64,000 nucleotides of DNA from Psychroflexus sediminis. GTDB taxonomy: Bacteria > Bacteroidota > Bacteroidia > Flavobacteriales > Flavobacteriaceae. How positions within the stretch are numbered: the first letter of the stretch is position 1; each line of letters starts with the position of its first letter. The notes below the pieces were generated by a model. It searched no databases. It worked only from the letters and a program-made list of their open reading frames with translations, and was not told the DNA's origin. A program made the translations under genes and the position numbers. The stretch covers positions 62,001 to 126,000 of the forward strand of contig NZ_FNCW01000009.1 in NCBI RefSeq assembly GCF_900099815.1. Reading direction: 5' to 3'. Positions 36,784-45,046 of the stretch are shown here, piece after piece.

Positions 36784-37536
36784 TTATCTACAGTATTTTT
36801 TTCTGAAATGAGACGGAGATACTCCTGAGTGTTTAACAAAAGCATTTGTAAAACTTGAATTGGATGTGTATCCAAGGTCAAAAGCAATCTCCTTAACAGA
36901 CTGGTACGTGTTTTTCAACTTTGAAGACGCCAATTTCATCTTTTGGTCGAATATATACTGGTAAGGCGTTACGCCTACTTCCTTTGCAAATTCTCTTATA
37001 AAATGAAACTTACTCCATCCGGAAACCCGTATTAACTCTTCCGTTTTAATCTCTTGATTGATGTTAGTGTCAATGTACTCCAAAGCTCTTTTAATAGGTT
37101 TGGAATACTTGCTTTCCTCAAGCTCAAGCTCTGCTGTAGTGCCATTACCGTTAATGCCATCCAATTTTGCCTTTTTATTATATAAAGCAAGCTCAATATT
37201 ATTGATGATGTCTATTTCTCTAAAGGGCTTTGAGAGATAACCCACAGGCTTTGTTGTTTGTATGCGCTTTAAAGTTTCTATATCTGTATAACCGGTGATA
37301 TAGATGAAGGGGAGATCGCATTTCGAGTTAAGGTAAGAACCTATCTGAATACCTTCATATTTTTTACTTAAGTCTATATCCAGTAAAATAAGTTCGGGTT
37401 TAAAAGTATCAAGGTTTTTAATGCAATTGGTATAGCTGTCGCATATATTGACATCAAACCCATTTTTATCCAAAATGGTTTTGATTTCATATGAAACAAG
37501 CTTGTCGTCTTCTACTACTAGTATTTTTGTTTTCAT
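36784..37536 (-). CDS. Response regulator with AraC-type DNA-binding domain
   Basis: A 250-residue regulator. The receiver domain (about 1-125) is intact: acidic pocket Glu9-Asp10-Asp11, phosphoacceptor Asp53 in LILLDIDL, Thr81 and Lys103. The C-terminal AraC domain (about 150-250) has two helix-turn-helix units, including FAKEVGVTPYQYI and ELGYTSNSSFTNAF-like IAFDLGYTSNSSFTNAFVK. It overlaps its partner at 37533-38135 by 4 bases (ATGA), so the pair is translated together. Targets are unknown. Confidence 0.88.
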   Translation of the reverse strand: MKTKILVVEDDKLVSYEIKTILDKNGFDVNICDSYTNCIKNLDTFKPELILLDIDLSKKYEGIQIGSYLNSKCDLPFIYITGYTDIETLKRIQTTKPVGYLSKPFREIDIINNIELALYNKKAKLDGINGNGTTAELELEESKYSKPIKRALEYIDTNINQEIKTEELIRVSGWSKFHFIREFAKEVGVTPYQYIFDQKMKLASSKLKNTYQSVKEIAFDLGYTSNSSFTNAFVKHSGVSPSHFRKKYCR

Positions 37537-38135
37537 AGGATTGGGAATGATAGTCTTACAAATTTCTTTTTATAATCAAATTTACCTTTAAGCTGCATGA
37601 CCATTAGATCAAAAATCTTGTATTGATCTTTAAAAAGCTCATGAAATTTTTGATGATCTTCTATACTTGAAAAAGAGAATTTCAAATGAACTTTTTTCTC
37701 TTTATGTTCAATTTCCAATAAAAGATTATCATCAAGACTTTTTCTGAAGTCATTGATCTCTATAATTATATAGCTTAAGAGTAATAAGTCATCAAGCTCT
37801 ACATTTATTTCAGACATATCATGGAGTTCATAATCAATTTTCGTTGTTGAACTTTTGATATATTGAAAAAATTGAAGCAAAAATGATTGCAGAGATATTC
37901 GAGAATCTTTTGGAAAGTATTCGTCTTTATTGCTTCTGTAATACAAATCATAAATATGAGTAAGCGCAAAAACTCTATCAACGATCACCTTTTTGTCATC
38001 AAAATAAGACCGATTTGTAGAGGTCTGAATATTCATCAAACTAAGTTGAGTTTGTAAATTATTTTTAAATCTGTGAAGAGTTTTACCTAGGACTTCCCTT
38101 AATTGATCTTGACCTTCCTGGATTTCGCTTGACAT
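37533..38135 (-). CDS. Histidine-kinase-like protein lacking ATP-binding motifs
   Basis: A 200-residue soluble protein. Near the N terminus LHRFKNNLQTQLSLMNIQ matches the H box of the HisKA_2/HWE kinase group, with phosphoacceptor candidate His21. The C-terminal half has the spacing of a GHKL domain, but I see no N box of the usual form and no glycine-rich DxGxG motifs. It may be a histidine phosphotransfer protein serving the adjacent regulator rather than an active kinase (inference). No sensor domain is present. Confidence 0.65.
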   Translation of the reverse strand: MSSEIQEGQDQLREVLGKTLHRFKNNLQTQLSLMNIQTSTNRSYFDDKKVIVDRVFALTHIYDLYYRSNKDEYFPKDSRISLQSFLLQFFQYIKSSTTKIDYELHDMSEINVELDDLLLLSYIIIEINDFRKSLDDNLLLEIEHKEKKVHLKFSFSSIEDHQKFHELFKDQYKIFDLMVMQLKGKFDYKKKFVRLSFPIL

Positions 38136-38164
38136 ATAATTAATTTCTAAATAGTTGGTTACAA

Positions 38165-38172
38165 CAAATATA
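38165..38172 (-). promoter_or_regulatory. Promoter -7 element for the kinase-like/regulator pair
   Basis: TATATTTG on the minus strand matches TAnnTTTG exactly and ends 29 bases before the ATG at 38135. The -33 element is not clear. Confidence 0.5.
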
Positions 38173-38181
38173 ATATATTCT

Positions 38182-38227
38182 AATCAATCTATTTATAATT
38201 ATTGCTAAATAGACAGAAAGATTGATT
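38182..38227. repeat. Nested inverted repeat in a divergent intergenic region
   Basis: AATCAATCT at 38182-38190 is inverted at 38219-38227, and inside it TCTATTTA at 38188-38195 is inverted at 38206-38213. Both arms match perfectly. The site lies between the kinase-like/regulator operon and the thioredoxin-like gene and could be an operator for the adjacent AraC-type regulator or form a cruciform. Confidence 0.5.
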
Positions 38228-38283
38228 AAGTAATTCGCAATTAATTTACTTAATTTTAAAAATTAACAAATATTCATAGAATA

Positions 38284-38955
38284 TTGAAGAATTTTTTGCT
38301 GTTTATTTTTTTATCTATTTCGGTTTTTTCTCAAGATAAGAAAGAAATCGACAGCATTCTTTTTTCTGAAAGTTTAGCAATAAACCATTCAGAATTCGAA
38401 AGAAAATCCTCTTTAAATTTTTATCGGGGTAATCGTAAGGCTTCCGAAAGATTTTTTGATTCATTGGTTGAACAAAAACTTGAAGGTTCAATCCTGGACA
38501 ATTTTAAAGTGCATGGTCTTAATCAAAAAATAAATTTTATTTATGAGTTTGAAAAACCGATGTATCTGATGAGCTATGCCTCCTGGTGTGTTCCTAGTAA
38601 TGGAGAATTAGAAGCCCTGCAAATCTTGGTTGAAGAACACTCTGATTGGATGAATTTTGTTTTGATTTTATGGGATAAAAAAGAAGACGCTGCAAAATTT
38701 GCAAGACAATTCCCTAATAAAATAAAGGTTTTATATGTAAACGAATTAGATAATACGGGAGCAAGAACTATAAAAATAATTAAGCATAAGCTGGGAGTAC
38801 CCGTATCATTAACCGTCAGTAGTAATAAAATCATACTTAATATCAGGCAAAACACCCAAGTTCACCCTTCCATAGAAAAAGAGTTGGCTACTAAAAAATG
38901 CTATGAAGATATCGCAGGAGATATTGCTTTGCTACAGCAATATGAAAGCCTATGA
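38284..38955 (+). CDS. Secreted thioredoxin-like protein with a single active-site cysteine
   Basis: A 223-residue protein with a signal peptide (about 1-16) and a thioredoxin-like fold (about 75-190; YLMSYASWCVPSNGELEAL). The usual CxxC is replaced by CVPS (Cys102, Ser105), so it cannot form the standard redox disulphide within the motif. It starts at TTG 38284, the only start that keeps a signal peptide. The role may be isomerase-like or non-redox (inference). It is divergent from the kinase-like/regulator pair and separated by the inverted repeat. Confidence 0.68.
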   Translation: MKNFLLFIFLSISVFSQDKKEIDSILFSESLAINHSEFERKSSLNFYRGNRKASERFFDSLVEQKLEGSILDNFKVHGLNQKINFIYEFEKPMYLMSYASWCVPSNGELEALQILVEEHSDWMNFVLILWDKKEDAAKFARQFPNKIKVLYVNELDNTGARTIKIIKHKLGVPVSLTVSSNKIILNIRQNTQVHPSIEKELATKKCYEDIAGDIALLQQYESL

Positions 38956-39325
38956 TTATTTATTAAGGAAGGCTTTGAAATCAAATAAGACAAATACCAC
39001 CGCAAAAATTAGACGCAGTAATTTTTCATTCAAACTGACAGGTAATTTTAAACCTTACCTCCTTCTATATCAAACCTAAAGACTATGACCATAGCATTCT
39101 AACAAATAAGGCTGCTATCTCGATCATACTTATAAGCTGTTGCCAATGTGACTGGCAATGCTTAAACAGCTAAACCTTTTTCTAGGGCTTGATGCTGAGA
39201 AACTTTTAAAAAAGTATCGGATAACATAAGAGCACCCTCCTACTATATCTAACACCTCACTCAAAAATCCAGCAAATAATCCAATTACATCAAAGCTAAT
39301 CGTAAAAGCAGAACTACAAAAGAAA
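38956..39325. other. 370-base gap without an intact gene
   Basis: No reading frame on either strand is convincing. Short open stretches, interrupted by stops, occur on both strands (for example CQSHWQQLISMIEIAALFVRML on the minus strand around 39090-39150). It could be the decayed remains of a gene, but I cannot identify which. No terminator with a T-run is evident. Confidence 0.4.
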
Positions 39326-40261
39326 TTATTTTAAGACTTTAATGCTATAAACTTTTTTTGAATAGTTATCTAAATGTTTATCTCTAAGCCAGGGATTATG
39401 GATTTTAAGCGTCTTATAATTCATGTTGAATTTTTCAGCAAATCTCACAAAATCTGTTACGGCTGTATCCACCTCTACAGTCTTAAGGGGTTGGATTTCA
39501 TAAAGATCTTTTTCTTCAAAGTGAAAACCAAACTCTTTAGGATTGGACAAAATATGTTTTAAGGCTATAATTCTGAACACATATCTGGATGTTTCAGGGT
39601 TAAGGAGTAAATCGTAATAATTTTCAACTTCTTGACGATTCATCTCCTTAGAAATACCATAATTGCCGGCATTATATGCTGCTGCAGCTAAGGTCCAACT
39701 GCCAAAACGCTCTTTAGATTTTTTCAAATATTCACAAGCCACTCTAGTAGCTTTTTCGATATGATATCGCTCATCTACATTGTCGTTTACTTCCAGACCA
39801 TATTCTTGGGCTGTTGCTTCCATGATTTGCCAAAAGCCTGTAGCGCCTGCATGAGAAACGACCTGTTCCAAACCACTCTCAGCCACTGCCAGATATTTAA
39901 AATCCTCTGGAATTTCATACTCTTTCAGGATAGGCTCTATAATTGGAAAGTACTTATGAGATCTTTTAATCAATAATAAAGCATTGGACTGCCAATAGGT
40001 ATTGACTAATAATTCTTTGTCCAACCGCTCTTTGATATCTGTAATTTCCAAAGGGGTGCGTTCTCCGGCAAAATCGACTTCCTCAGGCAGGTCTATGGCA
40101 AAAATATTATAATCATTTTTAAAGCTTTTCTCCGGAGTTATAGTTGTGTTTTCATTTTTTTCTGTAGCCATGAAACTAGAAATAGTAAAGTAAGTACCAA
40201 GGGTGAGGCTTACTATTCCCAGTGTAAATATTATCTTTTTAAAAAAAGTATCAAGTTTCAT
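39326..40261 (-). CDS. MltD-like lytic transglycosylase
   Basis: A 311-residue envelope protein with a single N-terminal membrane helix (about 9-28). The SLT domain (about 95-240) has catalytic Glu128 in LAVAESGLEQ, and ATGFWQIMEATAQEYGL and AAAAYNAG motifs. The last 45 residues (FVRFAEKFNMNYKTLKIHNPWLR) look like a single peptidoglycan-binding LysM-type module. It cleaves the glycan strands of peptidoglycan. It starts 9 bases after the hydrolase. Confidence 0.9.
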   Translation of the reverse strand: MKLDTFFKKIIFTLGIVSLTLGTYFTISSFMATEKNENTTITPEKSFKNDYNIFAIDLPEEVDFAGERTPLEITDIKERLDKELLVNTYWQSNALLLIKRSHKYFPIIEPILKEYEIPEDFKYLAVAESGLEQVVSHAGATGFWQIMEATAQEYGLEVNDNVDERYHIEKATRVACEYLKKSKERFGSWTLAAAAYNAGNYGISKEMNRQEVENYYDLLLNPETSRYVFRIIALKHILSNPKEFGFHFEEKDLYEIQPLKTVEVDTAVTDFVRFAEKFNMNYKTLKIHNPWLRDKHLDNYSKKVYSIKVLK

Positions 40262-40270
40262 AGTTGTCTG

Positions 40271-40951
40271 TTATAATTGTGAGCTGATTTTTCCTTCTGA
40301 TATCAATTCAGGTAAGTGTTTATTGAACCACTTGTATTTAACTAGAATCATTATATGAGTTCCTTTTGGAATAACAATGCTATTTTCAATATTTTTAATA
40401 GGAAATACTAAATCTTCATCTCCATGTATATGTATTATATTCTCAATGGGTTTATCCTGATTCCAACATAGCATTTCTTTTATTGCCCAATTCAAATATT
40501 CTTTATCATTAATGGATAAATATTGTTGATATAACTTCAAACGCTTTCTGATCAAATCCCCCAGAGGAAGTTTTTCGATGTGAGTGATGTAATCTAGCAA
40601 ACCTGTGGGTAAAACTTTGTAAACCCCTGTGTCTCTGGCAAATTTCATTCGCTTAGGTAATTCGTGTTTGGTTTTTACACTCGAAATAATGATTAGCCGC
40701 TTAAGGTTTAAGTATTTGCTCATTTCTTGCACCAAAACCCCTCCAAAAGATACTCCAATTAGCACGACGGCCTCACGTGTTGTCACCTCTTCTGTCATGC
40801 GTTTAGCATAGTCAGTAAGAGACTCCTCTTTTTTGGGGATTTTCCAAGTTAACCAAATGATTTTAAATTCTTTTTCGGGTAATTCTATCCTCTCAAATAC
40901 TGTTGGATTCGCCGCCATGCCTGGCATCATGTAAACCTTAATCACTTCCAC
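40271..40951 (-). CDS. Alpha/beta-hydrolase
   Basis: A 226-residue hydrolase with the nucleophile elbow GVSFGG (Ser68), a YMMPGMAANP oxyanion-type loop, and a late HGDEDLVFP and GTHIMIL that supply the acid and the histidine. The substrate cannot be predicted. A second ATG at 40930 (MMPGM) is possible. It leads the transglycosylase gene, and a promoter element lies upstream. Confidence 0.85.
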   Translation of the reverse strand: MEVIKVYMMPGMAANPTVFERIELPEKEFKIIWLTWKIPKKEESLTDYAKRMTEEVTTREAVVLIGVSFGGVLVQEMSKYLNLKRLIIISSVKTKHELPKRMKFARDTGVYKVLPTGLLDYITHIEKLPLGDLIRKRLKLYQQYLSINDKEYLNWAIKEMLCWNQDKPIENIIHIHGDEDLVFPIKNIENSIVIPKGTHIMILVKYKWFNKHLPELISEGKISSQL

Positions 40952-40975
40952 TTAGATTTTCATATAACTTAAGTA

Positions 40976-40983
40976 CAAAAATA
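40976..40983 (-). promoter_or_regulatory. Promoter -7 element for the hydrolase/transglycosylase unit
   Basis: TATTTTTG on the minus strand fits TAnnTTTG and ends 24 bases before the hydrolase ATG. It faces away from the plus-strand element at 41002. Confidence 0.45.
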
Positions 40984-41001
40984 GGTTTTAAATTTATTGT
41001 T

Positions 41002-41009
41002 TACCTTTG
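41002..41009 (+). promoter_or_regulatory. Promoter -7 element for the GNAT-like gene
   Basis: TACCTTTG fits TAnnTTTG. It would give a 5' untranslated region of about 70 bases, which contains a perfect inverted repeat. Confidence 0.45.
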
Positions 41010-41023
41010 TTGTCCAATATATT

Positions 41024-41053
41024 AATTTACAAATCAGTTCATCTTTGTAAATT
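41024..41053 (+). repeat. Perfect inverted repeat in the 5' region of the GNAT-like gene
   Basis: AATTTACAAA at 41024-41033 and TTTGTAAATT at 41044-41053 are perfect inverted copies with a 10-base spacer. A further partial copy (ATTACAAATC) occurs near 41067. It lies between the promoter element and the ATG, so it may be an operator or an mRNA hairpin. Confidence 0.55.
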
Positions 41054-41084
41054 ACCCTATACTTAAATTACAAATCTTTGAAAT

Positions 41085-41384
41085 ATGGAAAAAGACTTTG
41101 AAGTAACTAAAAATGAGTTTCAAAGACAATACGAAACCAAAATTGGTGGAGAACTTCTTGCTGTTGAATTTTCGGAACACGATAGAAAAGTATTTCTTAC
41201 CAAACTTACAATTCCAGAAAAATTTATTGATTCTGAAACACAGAATCAGTTTATCTCTAAAATATTAGACAGTTTTAAAGATACCCGCTTCAAAGTAATG
41301 CCCACTTCTCCCGAAATTGCGAAGTTTTTTAGAAAAAACAGAATTAAATACAAGGATTTGCTTCCTGCTGGTATTAGTATTTAA
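41085..41384 (+). CDS. Small YidJ/Gcn5-related acetyltransferase-like protein
   Basis: A 99-residue soluble protein. The C-terminal FKVMPTSPEIAKFFRKNRIKYKDLL aligns in pattern with the end of small Gcn5-related N-acetyltransferase proteins (PxCPFxxxxxxxHPEYxDLL). The family's acetyl-CoA motif is not well conserved, so activity is doubtful. It is 117 bases upstream of uvrA, on the same strand. Confidence 0.62.
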   Translation: MEKDFEVTKNEFQRQYETKIGGELLAVEFSEHDRKVFLTKLTIPEKFIDSETQNQFISKILDSFKDTRFKVMPTSPEIAKFFRKNRIKYKDLLPAGISI

Positions 41385-41501
41385 GGCCTCTGTTTAATTT
41401 ATAATTTGTATCTTTTTTTTGGCTTTCAACAATTGATAAGCAAATGGGATTATATCATATAATATCATTTAGATTACTTAAATTCGCGCGTTGAAATTGC
41501 T

Positions 41502-44339
41502 ATGAGAAAAAAAGAAGAATTTATTGAAGTCCTAGGGGCTAGAGTCCATAATTTAAAAGATATTGACGTAAAAATACCCAGAAATAAGCTGGTGGTCATC
41601 ACAGGTTTATCCGGCTCAGGTAAATCGTCTCTTGCCTTTGATACTGTTTATGCGGAAGGGCGACGCCGTTATATTGAAACCTTTTCTGCCTATGCCAGAC
41701 AATTTCTTGGAGGTTTGGAGCGTCCCGATGTCGATAAAATTGACGGGCTTTCTCCAGTCATCGCTATAGAACAAAAAACAACATCCAAGAGTCCCAGAAG
41801 TACTGTGGGTACCATCACGGAGATTTACGATTTCCTCAGACTTCTCTATGCCAGAGTTGGAACTGCCTACAGTTATAAAACTGGTGAAAAAATGGTAAGT
41901 TTTACCGATGAGCAAATTCAGAATAAAATCAAAGAAGATTTTGAAGGAAAGAGAGTCAATATTTTAGCACCAGTCATACGCTCCAGAAAAGGACACTACC
42001 GGGAACTTTTTGAACAAATTGCTAAACAAGGCTTCCTCAAGGTAAGAATTGACGGCGAAATAAAAGACATTGAAAAAGGAATGAAAGTGGATCGCTATAA
42101 AATCCACGATATTGAAATTGTTGTAGATCGTCTTAAAATCAATGATGATATCAACACGAATAAGCGTCTTAGTGAAAGTATTGCTACCGCAATGAAGCAG
42201 GGCAATAACGTGATGATGATTCTGGAACAGGATAAAAAAGACCCTAAGTTTTTTAGTAGAAATTTAATGTGCCCTACGACGGGGATCTCCTACCCCAACC
42301 CCGAACCCAATAATTTTTCCTTCAATTCTCCAAAAGGAGCTTGTCCAAAATGCAATGGTCTTGGAGAAGTTTATGAAATCAATCTCGATCGAATCATCCC
42401 AGACCCTACTTTATCAATCAAAGCAGGTGGGATTGAACCTCACGGGAAAGAAAAGAAAAACAACTGGGTATTCAAACAACTTCGATCTATAGCCGAACAT
42501 TTTGATTTTTCACTGACAGATCCGATTGAAAGCATTTCAAAAGAAGCGCTGGAAGTCATTCTTCATGGTGGGCAAGCTAGATTTGAGAAGTATAGCGAAA
42601 CCTCTAAAGTAAATAAAAGCTTAAGCTATAACTTTGAAGGTGTTGCCAAATTCATCGAAGACACATTTCATCAAAAAGAATCTTCCGCTGCTCTTAAACG
42701 CTGGGCTAAAAAGTACATGGACAAGAAAGCCTGCGAAACCTGCGATGGTAGCCGTTTGAAAAAAGAATCTCTATATTATAAAATCGACGAGAAAAATATT
42801 GGGGATATTGTCAATATGGATGTGGATGAACTGGTCAATTTTTTTAAGGATTTGCTAAAAAGACTGGGGAAAAGCGAACAGAAAATTGCAGAAGGAATTA
42901 TAAAAGAAATAAAAACCAGACTTTCGTTTTTAGAAGATGTTGGGCTTAATTACCTCAATTTGAATCGAGGTTCCAAAACCCTTTCTGGTGGCGAAGCTCA
43001 ACGTATTCGCCTAGCGACTCAAATCGGTTCTCAGCTCGTTGGAGTTTTATATATTTTGGACGAACCTAGCATTGGCCTTCATCAGCGGGACAATGAAAAA
43101 CTCATCAATTCATTAGTGGCTTTAAGAGATGTTGGGAATTCAATTATTGTTGTAGAACACGATAAAGACATGATAGAAAGAGCAGATCATGTCATAGATA
43201 TTGGTCCGCATGCCGGAAAAAATGGAGGAAGAATCATAAGCGAAGGAGATCCTGAAACCATCTTGCAGCATGATACTTTAACGGCAGATTACCTTTCAGG
43301 AAAAAGAAAAATTGAAATTCCTGAGTCACGTAGAAAAGGAAATGGTAAGCATTTGCATCTGATGAATGCTACCGGGAACAATTTGAAAGATGTTTCCATC
43401 AAAATACCACTTGGAAAGCTCATTGTCGTTACCGGAGTTTCCGGAAGTGGTAAATCAACGCTTATAAACGACACGCTTTATCCCGTTCTGAATAATCATT
43501 TTTTCAACGGGAAAATGGAGGCCCTTCCCCACAAAACCGTGAGAGGTCTGAAGCATTTGGATAAAGTCATAGACATCAATCAATCTCCTATTGGAAGAAC
43601 ACCACGCTCCAATCCTGCGACTTATACTGGTGTTTTTGGTGAAATTCGGAGTTTATTTGCCAAGACGCCAGAAGCCCTTATCAGAGGGTATAAACCTGGC
43701 AGATTCAGTTTCAATGTAAAAGGTGGGCGTTGTGAAAGTTGTGGTGGAGCTGGAGTTAAAGTGATAGAAATGAATTTTTTACCTGACGTTTACGTAGAGT
43801 GTGAAACTTGTATGGGTAAACGCTTTAACCGTGAAACTTTAGAAATCCGTTACAAAGGAAAGTCTATAAGCGATGTTTTGGAAATGACTATAAATGAAGC
43901 CACTTCTTTTTTTGAGCCTATTCCGAAAATTTATAGAAAACTGAAAACCATACAGGATGTTGGTTTAGGATATATAACTTTGGGTCAGCAGAGTACAACT
44001 TTATCTGGTGGTGAAGCACAAAGAATTAAGCTTGCTACGGAATTATCAAAAATCAGTACCGGAAACACGTTTTATATTTTAGATGAGCCCACAACTGGCC
44101 TTCATTTTGAAGATATTCGCGTCTTGATGGAAGTGCTGCAAAAATTAGTTGATAAAGGAAATACAGTTTTGGTAATTGAACATAATATGGATGTGATTAA
44201 ACTTGCAGACTATATTTTTGACATCGGTTATGAAGGAGGAAAAAAAGGAGGAGAACTGGTTGCTAAAGGAACTCCTGAACAACTCATTAAAAATAAAAAA
44301 AGCTACACGGCGGAGTATTTAAAGAAAGAATTAAAATAA
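41502..44339 (+). CDS. uvrA: Excinuclease ABC subunit A
   Basis: DNA-damage recognition ATPase of nucleotide excision repair. The 945-residue protein has two ABC ATPase modules (Walker A GLSGSGKSS and GVSGSGKST; signatures LSGGEAQRIRLA and LSGGEAQRIKLA) and CxxC zinc-binding motifs (CPKCNGLGE, CETCDGSR, CESCGGAG, CETCMGKR). Length and order are standard. The LOG-family gene follows after 10 bases. Confidence 0.99.
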   Translation: MRKKEEFIEVLGARVHNLKDIDVKIPRNKLVVITGLSGSGKSSLAFDTVYAEGRRRYIETFSAYARQFLGGLERPDVDKIDGLSPVIAIEQKTTSKSPRSTVGTITEIYDFLRLLYARVGTAYSYKTGEKMVSFTDEQIQNKIKEDFEGKRVNILAPVIRSRKGHYRELFEQIAKQGFLKVRIDGEIKDIEKGMKVDRYKIHDIEIVVDRLKINDDINTNKRLSESIATAMKQGNNVMMILEQDKKDPKFFSRNLMCPTTGISYPNPEPNNFSFNSPKGACPKCNGLGEVYEINLDRIIPDPTLSIKAGGIEPHGKEKKNNWVFKQLRSIAEHFDFSLTDPIESISKEALEVILHGGQARFEKYSETSKVNKSLSYNFEGVAKFIEDTFHQKESSAALKRWAKKYMDKKACETCDGSRLKKESLYYKIDEKNIGDIVNMDVDELVNFFKDLLKRLGKSEQKIAEGIIKEIKTRLSFLEDVGLNYLNLNRGSKTLSGGEAQRIRLATQIGSQLVGVLYILDEPSIGLHQRDNEKLINSLVALRDVGNSIIVVEHDKDMIERADHVIDIGPHAGKNGGRIISEGDPETILQHDTLTADYLSGKRKIEIPESRRKGNGKHLHLMNATGNNLKDVSIKIPLGKLIVVTGVSGSGKSTLINDTLYPVLNNHFFNGKMEALPHKTVRGLKHLDKVIDINQSPIGRTPRSNPATYTGVFGEIRSLFAKTPEALIRGYKPGRFSFNVKGGRCESCGGAGVKVIEMNFLPDVYVECETCMGKRFNRETLEIRYKGKSISDVLEMTINEATSFFEPIPKIYRKLKTIQDVGLGYITLGQQSTTLSGGEAQRIKLATELSKISTGNTFYILDEPTTGLHFEDIRVLMEVLQKLVDKGNTVLVIEHNMDVIKLADYIFDIGYEGGKKGGELVAKGTPEQLIKNKKSYTAEYLKKELK

Positions 44340-44349
44340 CAATTAAAGC

Positions 44350-45036
44350 ATGGTAGATAAACATCCAAAAAACTGGAATGAGATAAAAACTAATGACAGC
44401 TGGGCCCTGTTCAAAATCATGAGTGAGTTTGTTTATGGTTATGAACGCCTAAGTGAAATAGGTCCCTGTGTCTCTATTTTTGGTTCTGCAAGAACAAAAC
44501 CGGGCGAAAAATATTATGAACTTGCTGTTAAAGTAGCTCATAAAATTGTAGACCAAGGTTATGGCATTATTACTGGCGGCGGACCTGGCATCATGGAAGC
44601 GGGTAACAAAGGTGCTAATCTTGGAGGTGGCACCTCTGTCGGTCTCAATATTGATTTACCTTTTGAACAACACGATAACCCATATATCGATGCTAATAAA
44701 AGCCTTGATTTTGATTACTTTTTTGTTCGAAAAGTCATGTTTGTAAAGTATTCTCAGGGATTTGTGGTGATGCCAGGAGGTTTTGGAACATTAGACGAAC
44801 TTTTTGAAGCCATAACACTCATCCAAACCCGGAAAATTGATAAATTTCCTATTATTTTAGTAGGGACTGAGTTTTGGGGAGGATTACTGGATTGGATCAA
44901 GAATACCCTGGCTGAAAGACTTAGAACGGTAAGTATTGAAGATCTTGATCTGATTGAACTGGTTGATACCGAGGATGAAGTCGTCGAGATTTTAGATAGA
45001 TTTTATAATCAATATGATTTAAGTCCTAATTTTTAA
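44350..45036 (+). CDS. LOG-family protein (TIGR00730)
   Basis: A 228-residue Rossmann-like protein with GGGPGIMEAGNKGA and the family motif PGGFGTLDELFEA. Related proteins are nucleoside 5'-monophosphate phosphoribohydrolases (cytokinin-activating LOG in plants) and were often called lysine decarboxylase-like. The exact substrate in this organism is unknown. It lies between uvrA and the secreted nuclease. Confidence 0.92.
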   Translation: MVDKHPKNWNEIKTNDSWALFKIMSEFVYGYERLSEIGPCVSIFGSARTKPGEKYYELAVKVAHKIVDQGYGIITGGGPGIMEAGNKGANLGGGTSVGLNIDLPFEQHDNPYIDANKSLDFDYFFVRKVMFVKYSQGFVVMPGGFGTLDELFEAITLIQTRKIDKFPIILVGTEFWGGLLDWIKNTLAERLRTVSIEDLDLIELVDTEDEVVEILDRFYNQYDLSPNF

Positions 45037-45046
45037 TTTTTAATTT

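Noticed and set aside
39162-39227. 21-codon minus-strand frame with a GGAGG-like sequence ahead
   Set aside because: Too short to support, and Shine-Dalgarno sites are not a reliable signal in Bacteroidota; the surrounding region is degenerate.
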